DNA of 64,000 bases from Thalassia testudinum (GCA_037157565.1 JAZHRO010000019.1:64664501-64728500), one strand, 5' to 3'; numbered from the stretch's first letter, positions 36,853 through 48,660 are shown. Numbers and translations: made by a program. Notes: a model not told the origin generated them from the letters alone.

Positions 36853-37236
36853 TGTAGGGAAGGCAGAAGGGAGAAGCGAAGCTGACACTTAGCCGCTACC
36901 AGCAAAGGAAAAGAAGAAGGAAGGAAGCCATCGTAGAGGAAAAAGAGAAAGGCAAGGCAGAGGGAAGAGGCGAAGAAAAAAAAGAGAAGAGGAACTGAAG
37001 AAGGAAGAAGAAATAAAGAAAGGGAAAGACAAGCAGAATAAGAAGAGAAGCTGAAGGTAAGGGAAACAGAACCAAGGAAGGAAGAAGAAAAAGAGAAAGC
37101 AGAGCCTAAGAGAAGAAGACCCGCAGAGAAAAGAAGGAGAAAGATACTGCAGGAGAAGAAAGAAGCAAGGCAACTGCAGAGAAGAAAGAAGAAGCACAAA
37201 GAAGAAAGGAAGAAAATCAGAAGAAGAAAAACAAGG
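36853..37236 (+). repeat. long purine tract in LTR B1
   Basis: About 380 bases almost entirely of GAA, AAG and GGA words on the plus strand, between the leader and the 3' end of B1. The 250- and 143-codon Ser/Phe/Leu-rich frames on the minus strand are products of this composition, not genes. Confidence 0.85.
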
Positions 37237-37517
37237 GAAACATCTTTTAAGATGTCTGATCCTATGATCAGACGTCCAAATTCCTTCTTTTTGCCACAAT
37301 TGACTTTTAAACTCATGCATTTATATATTTTGAATTAAGTTTTGAGTAATTAAGTGCTCAATTACATTCTTGAGATTAGTAATAAATTCCAATTGCTCCT
37401 TGTGTTCGACCTCGGATACTTAGGTTTTCGAGTAATAAATTTTTATTTATTGACAACGCTTGATCACCTATACTACGACGTAACTAACTATTAAAACACG
37501 ATCTAGCCGCGTCAACA

Positions 37518-37522
37518 AACTC
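37518..37522. repeat. target-site duplication AACTC (right) of LTR B1
   Basis: Perfect copy of 31974-31978. Confidence 0.9.
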
Positions 37523-38285
37523 TCCTCAGGCTATTGCAGAGGAGTATGGACGTCTGAGGCAACAGCAGGAAGTGAGAGGTAAGATCTGATGTCTTTTAAG
37601 ACGTTTGGGACTAGTCCTAGATGTCTGATTTTGGATAGTAACCGTATTTTTGGCCTGTTCAGGGCCCAAACGAAATCGGATTTCCGCAAATGAAGTACCG
37701 TTGTTTTCCACTCAAGTTTCTCTACGTATTCATGTTGAGTACCTACTGTTTTGAGCTCGTCTGATGTAAATTAGTTGCTGGTACAGGTTACCAGCCAGTG
37801 GCATGTTCGGGGCCCGTGGAGACGACAAGATCTGCGGTGCGGACCCCCATTCCTCTCGTAATACCTGGTAGAGTGGTTTAATTCATTTATTAAGATGTAA
37901 ATAAAAAATATCCTTGATTAGATTAAATTGATTGAAACTCTAGGATGTGGAATAAACCCTAGGGTTAAAATGTATGAGCCTGATGTTGAGCTATACTACT
38001 CACTTGAGATGCATGTTTAACTAAATTGCTAGTAATGTGTATTAGTTGATTTATGAGTTTCCTTGTCTGATATGAAAACACGAGTTGCCTACCATGTAAT
38101 GGAAAAATGGAGAGTTGAATAATATGATCCGGATATTGATAAATGAGATGAATATGAGCATGAACCCTATGGGAAATTAGGAGTAGAACTCCTGTGTATG
38201 AATGGAATCTGGTATGTAGACGAAAAGTGAGCTGGCCCTTGTGTATATGATACCAAGGAGAGCAATTATCCCTTTTAGTGCAGAG

Positions 38286-38470
38286 GTTGTGTGGGAGCGT
38301 TTGTCCCGCACGCTGTGCGTGCCTATTGGTGCACATATGCATCCGAGGGTGAGCGTGGGCCTATGTGGGCCTGATTTGGGCCTAAATAAATGTGACTTAG
38401 TGCTACTGAACCAACCCCGTTGGGGACACTGATCCTGCGAAAAGGTAGCATAAAAAAATCCAAATCATCT
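38286..38470. other. short spacer between A' and A3
   Basis: 185 bases not matching other LTRs, GC-richer than its neighbours, containing GCACGCTGTGCGTGC (a partial inverted repeat) and GGGCCTATGTGGGCCTGATT repeats. Origin unknown; possibly what remains of the locus into which both A-type elements inserted. Confidence 0.4.
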
Positions 38471-39608
38471 TGTTACAACTCGATTTCTAGATCCCTACAG
38501 AATCCGAGACCGGCTTGCCTCGACTAATCCCAAGACCTAGTCATCCAGCGAGAAATAACCAAAAATAGGAAATAAACCACATTCACAAATGTAATATAAC
38601 TAAGCATAAGGAAAAATGAGACGTAAAGGAACAATAGAGCTAAAAGTCTCAATAAAGTAATACATGCCATCACAACAACACAACGGAAAAGAAGATAGAA
38701 AGTAACAAGGTAAAAATAGATGTCTATTACTCACTACAACAGTAGAAATAAATGGGCTGGAAGGAAAATACTACAGCTGAACTTGGTTGGGCCCAGCATT
38801 TTCTGCAGCCAGAAACTCAGGTTGTTCAACTCCTGGTCCTGAACAAGGTTACGAAAAGACAGAGTCAGCGAACGCTGAGTAGAGTGGTGTTTACATTAGT
38901 TATGTACATGTAAGGTAAAATAAGTAATCAGGTTTTATTCTCATTTCTATTTATCTCATTTATGTATTTCTGGTTCATTTATTTCACAAAGGATCCAAGT
39001 ATTTCTTGATCATGCTTGTTCCTTATGGGAACGATCTTGATTGCAGTCTTTTCCGTGGAGTAGAAGGTACACGTGGTGCTCTCCTAGCCGGGAGAGTCCC
39101 CCGCGGTAGTCCTACACCTAGTCAACCACCCCAAGGTCACTATCGCAACGTAGCGGTGACTATGACGCGTGATAAGCGCATGGGTAGCTACCCCGCCTGG
39201 CATGCAATCAGTCGTTTCTGCTAGTGGGTACGCCTAAAGTATAGCACGGAACAGTATAGGGCCTTGCCCTCTTAGAACAGGGGTCTCTCCCCTCAAAACC
39301 AAACAGGAGTCTCGCCCCTCTACAGTTTGCGTACCCTCGTTCGACTACCCCGGTTGGCCCAGAGGGCCTAAAAGTCTGTGTAGGTTGGCTAATCTTAACC
39401 TCGGGCCCCGTGAGGTGGCTAGCTCCCTCCCTACACTAGTAGCACACCTCGGTACTACGTACGCGAGGGTCAAACAGGAATCGGTGTAGAGTGACCAGTC
39501 CTATCCCGGGGTCTCAACCCAAGGGGTGGCTGGCTCCCCTTCTACACTAAAAGGGATAGTTACTCTCCTTGGTACCGTGTACACAAGGGCCAGCTCACTT
39601 CTCGTTTA

Positions 39609-40904
39609 CATATTGTAGGATCTAAAATATGGAATATATGGCTATGCGCACAAACACTCAAGAACAATATTAGTAATAACAAGAAAGATTTGCACAATCA
39701 ATTCAAACCACAAAAGGATACAAAATGTATAGTGGTTCCCCTCCCTTGGGTACTCCACTACCTAAGCCTCCCAGCTTAGGGTTTTTAACCTGATTCTCTC
39801 AACCCCGAGAGAATCAATTTACTAAATCGAGGTAATTAACGGGTTACCTCAACCCAAGTACAATAACGGGTTTGATACAACCCAACGAGCAACAAGCTCA
39901 AAATATAAATAAGAACTTGTGTAAGAGAGAGAACTCTTACAACATGAATTCCTACGCCTCTCAACAATAATTAAAATAATATTACCAATTTGAGAGCTTA
40001 GGATAGATGTGAATCGCTTCGTAGATGCGTGAGAAAAACACGTCGTTGAGCTTGTAAGAATGTAGAGAGAGTGAATGGCAAGCTTCTTCTTTTTCTCTTG
40101 AAAATATGGTGGAAATTTGAAATATTGCTCTAGAAATTTTTCTTCTCTTTTCTTATATGCAAACTAAGGGTCCAAGGGTTTATTTATAGAGTTATGACCT
40201 TAGTGGGTCGTCTAGTAGACGTTGGGGTTTAAATCCCAATGTTCATATAGCAAAAATTAATTTTCTAGCCATTCAGTTTTGAGCCAATGCCTACCTGGTA
40301 CCGGTACTAAAGTGTGGGTATTGGTACTCATTGCTTCCAGATTTGAGTTTCAAACTCTTAACACAAATCTGTAACTCACTTGTATCGGTACTCTTGGTTA
40401 GTACCGATACTCATTACCTCCAGTACCGGTACTGATCATGAGTATCGGTACTCACAGGGTACAGGTTTGTTTCTTTAAAAAACCCAAACCTGTAACTCAC
40501 ATGTACTGGTACTAAACTTTAGTACCGATACTTGTGGGCTAACAAGTACCTTTTTTAAGTGATTTAATCAATTACTCTTTGAAAATGATCGCAATATTAA
40601 TCCTAATTTATCTCTAATTATTTTTACGATCTAAGTTATATTCCTTTGTTAAGAGGTATATACAATCTATAAATAAAAAATCTAAACTAGAAACACTAAA
40701 GGTCGAAGATGATCTTCTCCTCCTCAATTCTTCCTTGTCATCTTGCCTCCTTCTAATCATGATCTTCTCCTTTTCATCAAGCCTCCATCATTTCCTGTTT
40801 GCCTTGATCTTCACCTAAATCTGAAAGAACTCAATTGCAAACATTAATCCATAATAATTTTGTTAACACCAAAACAAGATGTGGAAAAAGGTTCCAACAC
40901 ATAC
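39609..40904 (-). mobile_element. solo LTR S (copia-like) with target duplications
   Basis: The LTR proper is 39614-40899. On the minus strand it begins TGTTGGAACCTTTTTCC and soon has TTGTTTTGGTGTTAACAAAA, a copia (SIRE-like) hallmark; it ends TAGATCCTACA. Flanks CATAT (39609-39613) and CATAC (40900-40904) differ by one transition. Removing it rejoins A3 at TTTACAT...AGATTCCTTT. It contains a GTACCGGTAC palindrome array. Confidence 0.85.
40298..40531. repeat. GTACCGGTAC palindrome ladder in LTR S
   Basis: Ten-base sites start at 40298 (GTACCGGTAC), 40318 (GTATTGGTAC), 40382 (GTATCGGTAC), 40401 (GTACCGATAC), 40423 (GTACCGGTAC), 40442 (GTATCGGTAC), 40503 (GTACTGGTAC) and 40522 (GTACCGATAC). 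Intervals within groups: 20; 19, 22, 19; 19. The middle quartet mirrors the 20-22-20 quartets of LTR L although the palindrome differs. Confidence 0.92.
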
Positions 40905-42446
40905 CAGATTCCTTTCATACACAGGAGTTCTACTCCTAATTCCTCATAGGGTTCATGCTCATATTCATCTCATTTATCAATATTCGGATCATATTATTCA
41001 ACTCTCCATTTTTCCATTACATAGCAGGCAACTCGTATTTTCATATTTGACAAGGCAACTCATAAATCAACTAATACACATTGCTAGTAATTTAGTTAAA
41101 CATGCATCTCAAGTGAATAGTATAGCTCAACATCAAGCTTATAAATTTCTACCCTAGGGTTCATTCCACATCCTAGAGTTTCAATCAATTTAATCTAAGC
41201 AAGTATATTCTTTATTTACATTTTAACAAATGAATTAAACTATACTGGGTATCAAGGGTGGCATGCGGGCCTGCACCGTAGATCTCGTCGTCTCCGCGGG
41301 CCCCGAACATGCCATCGGCTGGTAACCTGTACAAGCGACTAATTTACATCAGACGAGCTCAAAACAGTAGATACTCAACATGAACACGTAGAGAAACTTG
41401 AGTGGAAAACAACGGTACTTCATTTGCGAAAATCTGATTCCGTTTGGGCCCTGAACGGGCCAAAAATACGATTACTGTCCAAAATCAAACGTCTGGGACT
41501 AGTCCCAGACATCTTAAAGGACGTCAGATCTTTCCTCTTACTTCCTACGGCTGCTTCAGATGTCTAGACTCATCTGCAACAGTCTGAGGAGAGTTCTAGT
41601 CGTCTGACCTTCCTTCTAGTCGTCTGGAAGTGTCGTCGGACGTCCGGTGAAATGGTCAAACATCCAAAAGTGCCTAGAAAGGCGCATCGCATGCCTTTCC
41701 AACTCCCTACAGCTACGTATGAAGACGCAGACCCATTTTCAGCCAAACCACCCAGCACTACGGTTTGCATGGCGGAAAGTAGGGTAGGAAACACGTACCT
41801 TCACGCGATAATATGCTTCTAGGCGTCCAGCTTCAGCTCCGAACGTCCTGTTGCCTTTACAGATGTTTGGTTGACCCTCCAGACGTCTGATACTGGAAAT
41901 TTTCTAGTACCATAACCTCCTCCGCGACGCTGCCTTCCTCGCAGTGCCACCTGCAACACACTGCAGCAGCCTCAGCAGCTGCAGAGGGCCGGGTGGTCGC
42001 CTCCCTGAGCCCCTCCTCCTCGCGTGTGTGCTCGCTGCAGCTCGCGCGAGCTTCGCCGAGCTCCTTCGGCCATGAACCTCCCTTCACGTTCTTCCTTCCT
42101 CTCTCTCCCTCTTGTTCTCCCTCCCTCACCCTTCCTCTTTCTCGCTCTCCATCCTAACCCTCGTCGCGGTTGCATAGGGACGATGGCTGGAGGTGGTTGT
42201 GGCTGGTGGAGAGTGGCGTGGGTGAGGGGAAATGGGCATTTAAATAGAAGGGGATTAGGGTTTAGGGGTAAGGGGTGTGGAGGAGAGAGAGAAGCTCTGC
42301 GCACCGATCGTGCGTCGAGCATAAAGAACGTACGATATTTTCCCACTTTCAGACGTCTGGCCCTTCACCCTGACGTCCAGACAGACGTCTGACGGTTAGT
42401 CCAGATGTCTTAAACACCCCAAACAGGCACCGGGTCATTTCATTCA

Positions 42447-42612
42447 GCATGGCATCAGTGCCATGTCCCTCCTACGAATCCTTCGATCAATTATGATCTA
42501 AAGTTTAAATTGATTTTAAAATTGGAAACTAGATGCCAATAGCTTTTCAGCGAGCTTTTGTTTGCTCTATTTGGTCCATGGAGTCACTCGGAGTCATTCC
42601 TTGAAGATCTGC
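42447..42612. other. short spacer between A3 and B3
   Basis: 166 bases with no recognised feature; may be flanking DNA of both insertions. Confidence 0.4.
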
Positions 42613-44794
42613 TGATGGGAACACCATCATAGGCCTTATTTGGGCACTTTTAGTCAGGTTTGAAAGATAAATGCTCCTACATAACCATCTGAGGGTTATA
42701 ACTCCACTTCAGGCTATTTTGAGAAGAGAGTAGGAACTAGGGTTAAATCTGTAATTTTAACAGTATATTATGAACACAGGATAACCAAGGGATTTGCTAG
42801 GGTTGAAATAAAGGTTAAATGAACATTAAAGATCAATAAGTGGATCCTTACAGACAAAAATGAGGTTTTACGCATTTCGAGAACCAATACAGCACCCAAA
42901 ACTCTAATTTCAGACCTGCTTAAATTATTGAGGTTCTGGTCAGGATAAAATTTATCTAAATCTCCTAAAATTTAGAGAAAAATATTCCATGAGGTTTGGT
43001 ATCCTTGATTTGTCCTTTGGAACCTATTTTCACCTTAAATAGAATCACAAACGCAGTTCTGCCCTAATTTGGATTTTTGAGTAAATTGCCTAGTCAAACT
43101 TGGTCAAATTGAAATCTAACTTCACCATCAGATTCATTGGGTCCAAATGAGGTTTGTGCCTAAATTTGGGCCTAAGAAGAGTTCATCTTGACATAATTTG
43201 CATTTTAGTCTATTTAAACTTTATTTTTTACACTTAAGCCCCTAGCTTTCAAAATCTTTGCATTTAGCCCCCTAACTTCTCATCATTTTTTTTCAAAAAG
43301 GTCCCTACTGCCATTAAAAGTGTGAACCCATAAATGTCGACTTTCAATCAAGGATTCCTCCCTGATTTCTCAATCAAATTCTTCCAAAATTGGAAGGAAT
43401 GATCTTGAAAGAATTCTCTATCACCTAAACCTTGTCTTGGGCTCCAATTCTTCTCGAGAAGCTCGTGCGAACTCTTGGATTTTAGGGATCTCTTTCCCTA
43501 GAATTGTAAGCTCCTTAAGCTTGTTTCCAAGCTTAGAAGCTTGCCTGAAGCCTTTAGAAGGACCTTCATTGCATTACCTAGCTCCTTGGCGAGTTCTAGG
43601 CCCAGAAATCCTCCATCTTCCCTACCTTCGACCTACTCCAAAGACCGCTCTGGCGACCTTCTCCCTCCAATCTCCTCACTTTCTGCCACATAATATAGGA
43701 AGCAGGTCCACCTTCCTCAGCTTCGTATGCGTCTCACCATACCTGCGAGAAGCTCCTTCCCCCTTCAGGCATCGCTGTTCTTCCTCCTGGAGCATCCCTT
43801 CATCTCCAGCACCGACCAATCATAGTTGGTGCCACCTCTGCATCTCCTTCATTAGCATCCACTCCAGTTCGACTCCTCATCTCCTCTTAACCCAATTCAC
43901 ACACTCAACACACACATTAGCACACTCACACACTTGCACCACTGTCATCTTCCACATCTCCGGCATACCACCGACGACCTTGTGAAATCGCCACACCACA
44001 CCAAACCGCTCACTTCCGGTCTCAAAAGCTCCATCGTGTCCTCACGACCAAAACCCCTCAAGTAATTGAAAGGATTGGCCTTTCAAACTCCCCACCGAAC
44101 ACACACACCTCCGCACCACGTTCCCGAGGTCGCCAGACCTCCACACTCATCCGCATGCAACGCCACGACCACCATTGGTGCAAGGGCACCACGATCTTTT
44201 ATTTTGATGATAACAAAACACTTGTTATTTAACATTTGCTTTTGAGTTCAAGATTTTAAGACAATTGCAAATGGATACAAGTGTAAAGACGAAGTTCGAG
44301 CTCACATCCGTGGCAGATTGAAGGAGCTTGACAAGGGAGGAGCTTCGCGAGGAGTGATAGCTTGAAGAAGGCGTGAAGACAAGAATAGGATAGATTTCGT
44401 TTTATCTTGTTCTATGTATCTTTCTTTTGTTGCTCTTTATTCTTTCTTTCTTAGATTCATGTTAAAGAGCCTCAAAGTACCCTTACAGTAGCCTAGGAAC
44501 ATTTGTACAACCTTAGGATACTTAGGTTTTCCTTAGAGAACTTAGAAAACTTAAATAGGCTTCAGACAACCTTATCAGATGTCTGATCTGATAATCAGAT
44601 GCCAGATAGTGAACTTTAAGACGTCTGAATGTTGAATCAGACGTCCAATCATTTAGGGCTGGTCTTAGAACCTTCTGTCTGCTGATTTCAGACGACCGAC
44701 CCTTAGTTTAGACATCTAAGTAGATGTCTGATGAATTGGCCAGACTTCCAATTAGTGGAACATTGCCTTAAGAATATGTTCGTTGAGAAATGAC

Positions 44795-44799
44795 CTTTA
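44795..44799. repeat. target-site duplication CTTTA (left) of LTR L2
   Basis: Identical to 46528-46532. Confidence 0.88.
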
Positions 44800-46527
44800 T
44801 GTAATTGCCTACTTGGAGGGGGTGAGATGTGCGTGATGTAAAAAATGCAGAATAGAAAGATAACAATCTCACAAAATTAGTAATCACACAATGTACATAA
44901 TTATTTTTAGGTGGAAACCCAAACCGGGTGAAAATCACTACCTAACCCTCTCGAGTTAGGATTTCCCGATCGATCTAATCGATTAAATCCACTATACGAA
45001 CTACTTAAACGAGGGTAGTTCAACCTCAATTACAACCACGCTACAAGTACGAGGGTAGCGTTCCTCAACCCCTCCTCTTCACAAGGAGGATTTTGTCCCT
45101 CGATGGAGATGAGAATTCTCAAAGCGAATACTCAAACCAAAGAACAATAAAAGTACAACAATCCTATAGAGCCACAAATATTAAAACCTAGCTTCTATAG
45201 GAGTTAGGAAATTTTCCTTTGGTGGAAGTGCGTCGATGTGACGTGGGTGCGTGAACCATACAACGACTCTTTGTCGCTCTCTTAATCGCGGAGGGAGAGC
45301 TGGTGCGCAAATTGGATGAGGCTCTCAGATGTGGAACTAGCCTTTGAGAGCAAGTGCTTCTTCTACTTCAATTTGACACAAAATGAGTGGAAATATTCTT
45401 GCAAGGTGTTTCTTGGTGTATATTACAAGGCAAGGGGTTTTCCTCTATTTATAGAGGGCCTAGGAAGGCTTTGGAAGGCCTTGGAAGGCTTCCATAGTTC
45501 CATAGCCGTTGGGTGTAAATTCAAGGCAAATCAAGTCAGATCAGGATCAATCATGACTCTGACAGGGTTATCAGACGTCTGGTCCGGGTATCAGATGTTA
45601 GGGAAATCTGTTTAAGACGTCTGGGAACTAATTCAGATGTTTGATTCTAAGCGGGTTTTCTTCCTGACTTGAATCAGACCTAAAAAGGGTTCTAGTGTAT
45701 GGCCATCAGACGACATATAGGACATCTAGCACTAGGTCTGGACGTCTGGAAACCTATTTGTTCTGCGGAAATGGATTCCCAAGGAAGGTAACGGCTATAA
45801 AATCTCTTAAAGGAGATTTTGGGTCAGTCGAGGCAATATGGTCTGATATCAGATGTGTGGGGTCCTCTACGGACGTCTGATATAAGGCTAACGGTCATTT
45901 CCGCAACGTTTACACAGGTAGCCAACGTTCCATTTTTAAATTGGATGTCTGGCAAAGGCATCAGACGTCTCTTAAGATGTCTGGACTACGGTCTGGGTGA
46001 CTGATTCTAACAGATAGAACCTATTAAGTCTAGCCTAAATGTTTTGGATGTCTGATCAAATAGTCAGATGTCTTAAAAGTCACTATCAGACGTCTGATTT
46101 CCAGATTGGACGCCTGATAAGGCTGTCTGAACCCTATTTTGGTTTTCTAAGCTCTCTACAGAAAACCTAAGTATCCTAGAATTTGTGCAAGTGTTCCTAG
46201 GACTACTGTTAGGATACTTTGAGGCTCTTTAACAAGAATCTAAGAAAGAAATAAAGAGCGAAACAGAAAAACAAAATTACATAGAACAAGATAAAAGGAA
46301 GTATATCATATTCTTCATCTCCTTCCTTCTTTAAGCTTTCGCTCCTCGCGAAACTCCTCCGCCTCTGTCCAACTCCTCCAATCTTCCATGGATGCGAGCT
46401 CGAACTTCGTCTAAGCACCTGTCTCCATTTGCAATTTGACTTGAAAACTAGGACTCGAAAATAAATGTTAAAAGACACGTGTTTTGTTATCATTGAAATA
46501 AACGATCGTGGTGCTCTAGCACCAACA
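44800..46527 (-). mobile_element. solo LTR L2 (copia-like), 1728 bp
   Basis: Read on the minus strand it begins TGTTGGTGCTAGAGCACCACG and ends CAAGTAGGCAATTACA; on the plus strand TGTAATTGCC ... CACCAACA. Perfect CTTTA duplications at 44795-44799 and 46528-46532. No internal domain. Ladder sites include the quartets 45574/45594/45616/45636 and 46047/46067/46089/46109 (20, 22, 20 each) and the triplet 45709/45721/45741 (12, 20). TATA box in the complement of about 45443-45452. Confidence 0.92.
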
Positions 46528-46532
46528 CTTTA
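46528..46532. repeat. target-site duplication CTTTA (right) of LTR L2
   Basis: Perfect copy of 44795-44799. Confidence 0.88.
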
Positions 46533-47684
46533 GGCTTATATCAGATGTCCGTAGACGACCTCAGACGTTTGATAAATAGACGTTGAGTGTCGTTTGATGC
46601 CAAATCGCTTTTGTTAAGATTTCTAGCCGTTAAGCACTCTTGGGAATTAGTTCTCACAGAGTTATTAGTTTCCAGATGTCCGGGTCATGTGCCAGACGAC
46701 CAACTTATCGTTTGATCACTTTGACTTAAAACCCTGTTTAGGTCTGATGCAAGTCAGGAAGGAAACCCGTCTATAATTAGACATCTGATTTAGTTTCCAG
46801 ATGTCTTATACATGACTTCCGGACGTTTGATCTTTTTCCCAGACGTCTGATGATCCTGTCAGAATCATTAATGATTCTGATTGCAACTTGATTTACCTTA
46901 TGATGATCCCCAATGGCTACCTAAGGCTTCCAAAGCCTTCCTAGGCCTTCCTAAGCATTCTATAAATAGGAGAGTACCCTTTCCTTGTAAAGACACACCA
47001 AGGAACACCTAGAGAAACTACTTTCCACTGTATTGTGTCCAATTGATCATTAGAAGAGTTGTTGCTCTCCAAGCCTTAGTTCTACATCAAGAGAGCATCA
47101 TCCAGCTGAGCACCCTCTCTCCCTCCGCGATTACAAGAGCGACGAAGTGCCGCCATATGGTTCACGCATCCGTGTCAAGCCGACGCACTTCCAGCAAAGG
47201 GAAATAGTCTTTACCTATAGTAGCTAGGTTTATCTTTGTGGCTCTATAGGTCTTGTTTGTAATTTATCTTTGTTATTGTGTTGAGTATTCACCTTGCGAA
47301 TTCCTGTCACCATCGAGGGACAAAATACTCATGAAGAGAAGGGGTTTGAGGAACACTACCCTCGTACTTGTAGCGTGGTTGTATTGAGGTCGAACTACCC
47401 TCGTTAAAGTAGTTCTTTAGTGGATTTGATTGACTCGATCGATCGGGAAATCCTAACTCGAGAGGGTTAGGTGGTGGTTTTCCTGGTTTGGGTTTCCACC
47501 TAAAAATACTTGTGCAAATTGTGTGATTTCTTTTTTTGTGAGATTGTTTATTTTATTTCGCTTATTTTTCGCATCATGCAAATCTCAACCCCACCGTAGA
47601 GAATCTTCACATCACGTTCGCCACATCCGCACGATCCTCCCGAGCATTTTTGACGTGTTTGAGAGGCCGTCATCTTCTTTTTAG

Positions 47685-47689
47685 GTCAT
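47685..47689. repeat. target-site duplication GTCAT (left) of LTR C
   Basis: Identical to 51674-51678. Confidence 0.88.
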
Positions 47690-47942
47690 TGATAAACGCC
47701 AGTTTATCATCATTCTTATGCACTAAAACAAACCTAGCTCTTAGGATTTTACTCCGCAAATGGGTTTTTGGGCTGCATTTAGGCATTAACTAGGTTAGGC
47801 ATGCATTGCATTTTCTTTTGTTGTTTTAATGTGTTTTTGTGAGTGTTAGGGATGAATAGATATACAGATCCCTAAAACCCTAGCACTCAAGAAGGTAATT
47901 GGTGAAGAAGGAGCTCAGACTAACTGGAACTCAACTTGATCC

Positions 47943-48660
47943 AGCTCACCACAGTTGGAACCTAACTCACGTGGACTAGGGTTAGCTCATCCCAGCTCCA
48001 TTTAGCTAATCTTAGCTGAATGGCAGCTCAAGAGAGCTCATCTTAGCTCACCCTAGCTCAGGTCAGCTTAGATCTAGCTCAACTTAGCTGAGTCTAGCTC
48101 ATCTCAGCTCCCACTAGTCCATAGGAAGCTCTAGCTAGCTCAGCTGAGTTGACTGAAGTTCACCCCAGCTCAAATCCAGCTACATCCAGCTCCACTTAAC
48201 TCCAGCTAGCTGAAGAAGAACTTATCCCAGCTCAGGAAGTTCAAGTTCAGCTCCCGGGGACCCAGCTTAGCTCAAGCTAATTGAGCTAAGCTACCTTAGC
48301 TGTCTCAACCAGCTCAATCCTCCCCGGGAGCACTAGACCCAGCTTAACTCAGCTCCATTCAACAGAAGCCAGCGCACTTTAGATTGGCTTAGTAGCTAGC
48401 AAAGAACTAACAAGCTAAGCAAGCTAGAGTAGCCCCATGTTGACCTCTTCAGCAGCTGCCTGCTCCACTTCAGCTCCAGATTCTTCAGAACCAGCTCCTC
48501 CCTCCAAACCCTAGCTCCAACACCTCCTCCTCTACTCCTCCATTAGCTAAGCTAGCTTAGCTTAGCTTAGCTATGCTCCAACTTCCTTTGCTTGTACCAC
48601 CCAAAACCCTACCTAACAACTCCACCAACTAGCTCCACCTAAGCTCCACATAAGCTAAAC
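47943..48660. repeat. AGCT array with 10-bp period in LTR C
   Basis: AGCT starts at 47984, 47994, 48004, 48014, 48025, 48035, 48045, 48055, 48065, 48076, 48086, 48096 and 48106: thirteen in 123 bases at intervals of 10 or 11. The unit is roughly AGCTCATCTT with variable last bases. Looser AGCT clusters continue to about 48660 (for example TAGCTTAGCTTAGCTTAGCT near 48550). Confidence 0.95.

Larger units (their letters stand above)
31979..37517 (+). mobile_element. solo LTR B1 (Athila/Tat-like), 2.82 kb without its insert
   Basis: Begins TGATGAGAGCCTCATCATG and ends GCGTCAACA with perfect AACTC duplications. The 3' part has the GTGTTCGACCTCGGATACTT block (37402-37421) characteristic of Athila/Tat-type LTRs. 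TATA box TATAAATT at 35631. Solo LTR A2 (32589-35298) splits it at ATCTC/GTCCC. Protein-like frames at 35780-36295 and 36564-37316 are the C-rich leader and the complement of a purine tract. A mini-ladder (AACATC 37239, GATGTC 37251, GACGTC 37271; intervals 12 and 20) lies inside. Confidence 0.9.
31105..38285 (+). mobile_element. A-type LTR A', truncated, interrupted by B1
   Basis: Left piece 31105-31978 starts TGAAATGACCCGATGCC and is the inverse match of the right end of A3 (42446 leftwards). It resumes at 37523 after the B1 insertion, at the homologous place (TCCTCAGGCTATTGCAG). It breaks at 38285 within the TTTAGTGCAGAG block, so about 1 kb of its 3' end is missing. A TATA-like TATTTAAA lies at about 31300. 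Palindrome sites cluster at 31140-31195, 31680-31970 and 37548-37625. Reads such as the 187-codon minus-strand frame at 31155-31718 are not genes. Confidence 0.75.
38471..42446 (-). mobile_element. LTR A3, 2.69 kb without its insert
   Basis: Begins TGTTACAACTCGATTTC, follows the A-type block order, and ends GGGTCATTTCATTCA. Interrupted by solo LTR S at 39614-40899. TATA-like TATTTAAA in the complement near 42240. Ladder sites start at 41559, 41579, 41599, 41619, 41639 and 41659 (a strict 20-bp ladder, mostly degenerate hexamers), plus 41488, 41508 and 41520 (20, 12). No clear target duplication. In inverse orientation to A' just to its left. Confidence 0.75.
44173..47611 (+). mobile_element. 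LTR L1 (copia-like), 1.71 kb without its insert
   Basis: Starts at a decayed TTGGTGCAAGGGCACCACG, has TTTTGATGATAACAAAACAC (copia hallmark), palindrome sites, a TATA box (TATAAATA, 46971), and a primer-proximal end ...CACCGTAGAGAATCTTCACA. Split at 44799/46533 by L2 of the same family in opposite orientation. Flanks show no clear duplication, so it is older than L2 and L3. Ladder quartet at 44578 (GATGTC), 44598 (GATGCC), 44620 and 44640 (GACGTC): 20, 22, 20. Confidence 0.75.

Noticed and set aside
36564..37316. 250-codon Ser/Phe/Leu-rich frame resembling a membrane protein
   Set aside because: It is the complement of the purine tract in LTR B1; composition explains it fully.
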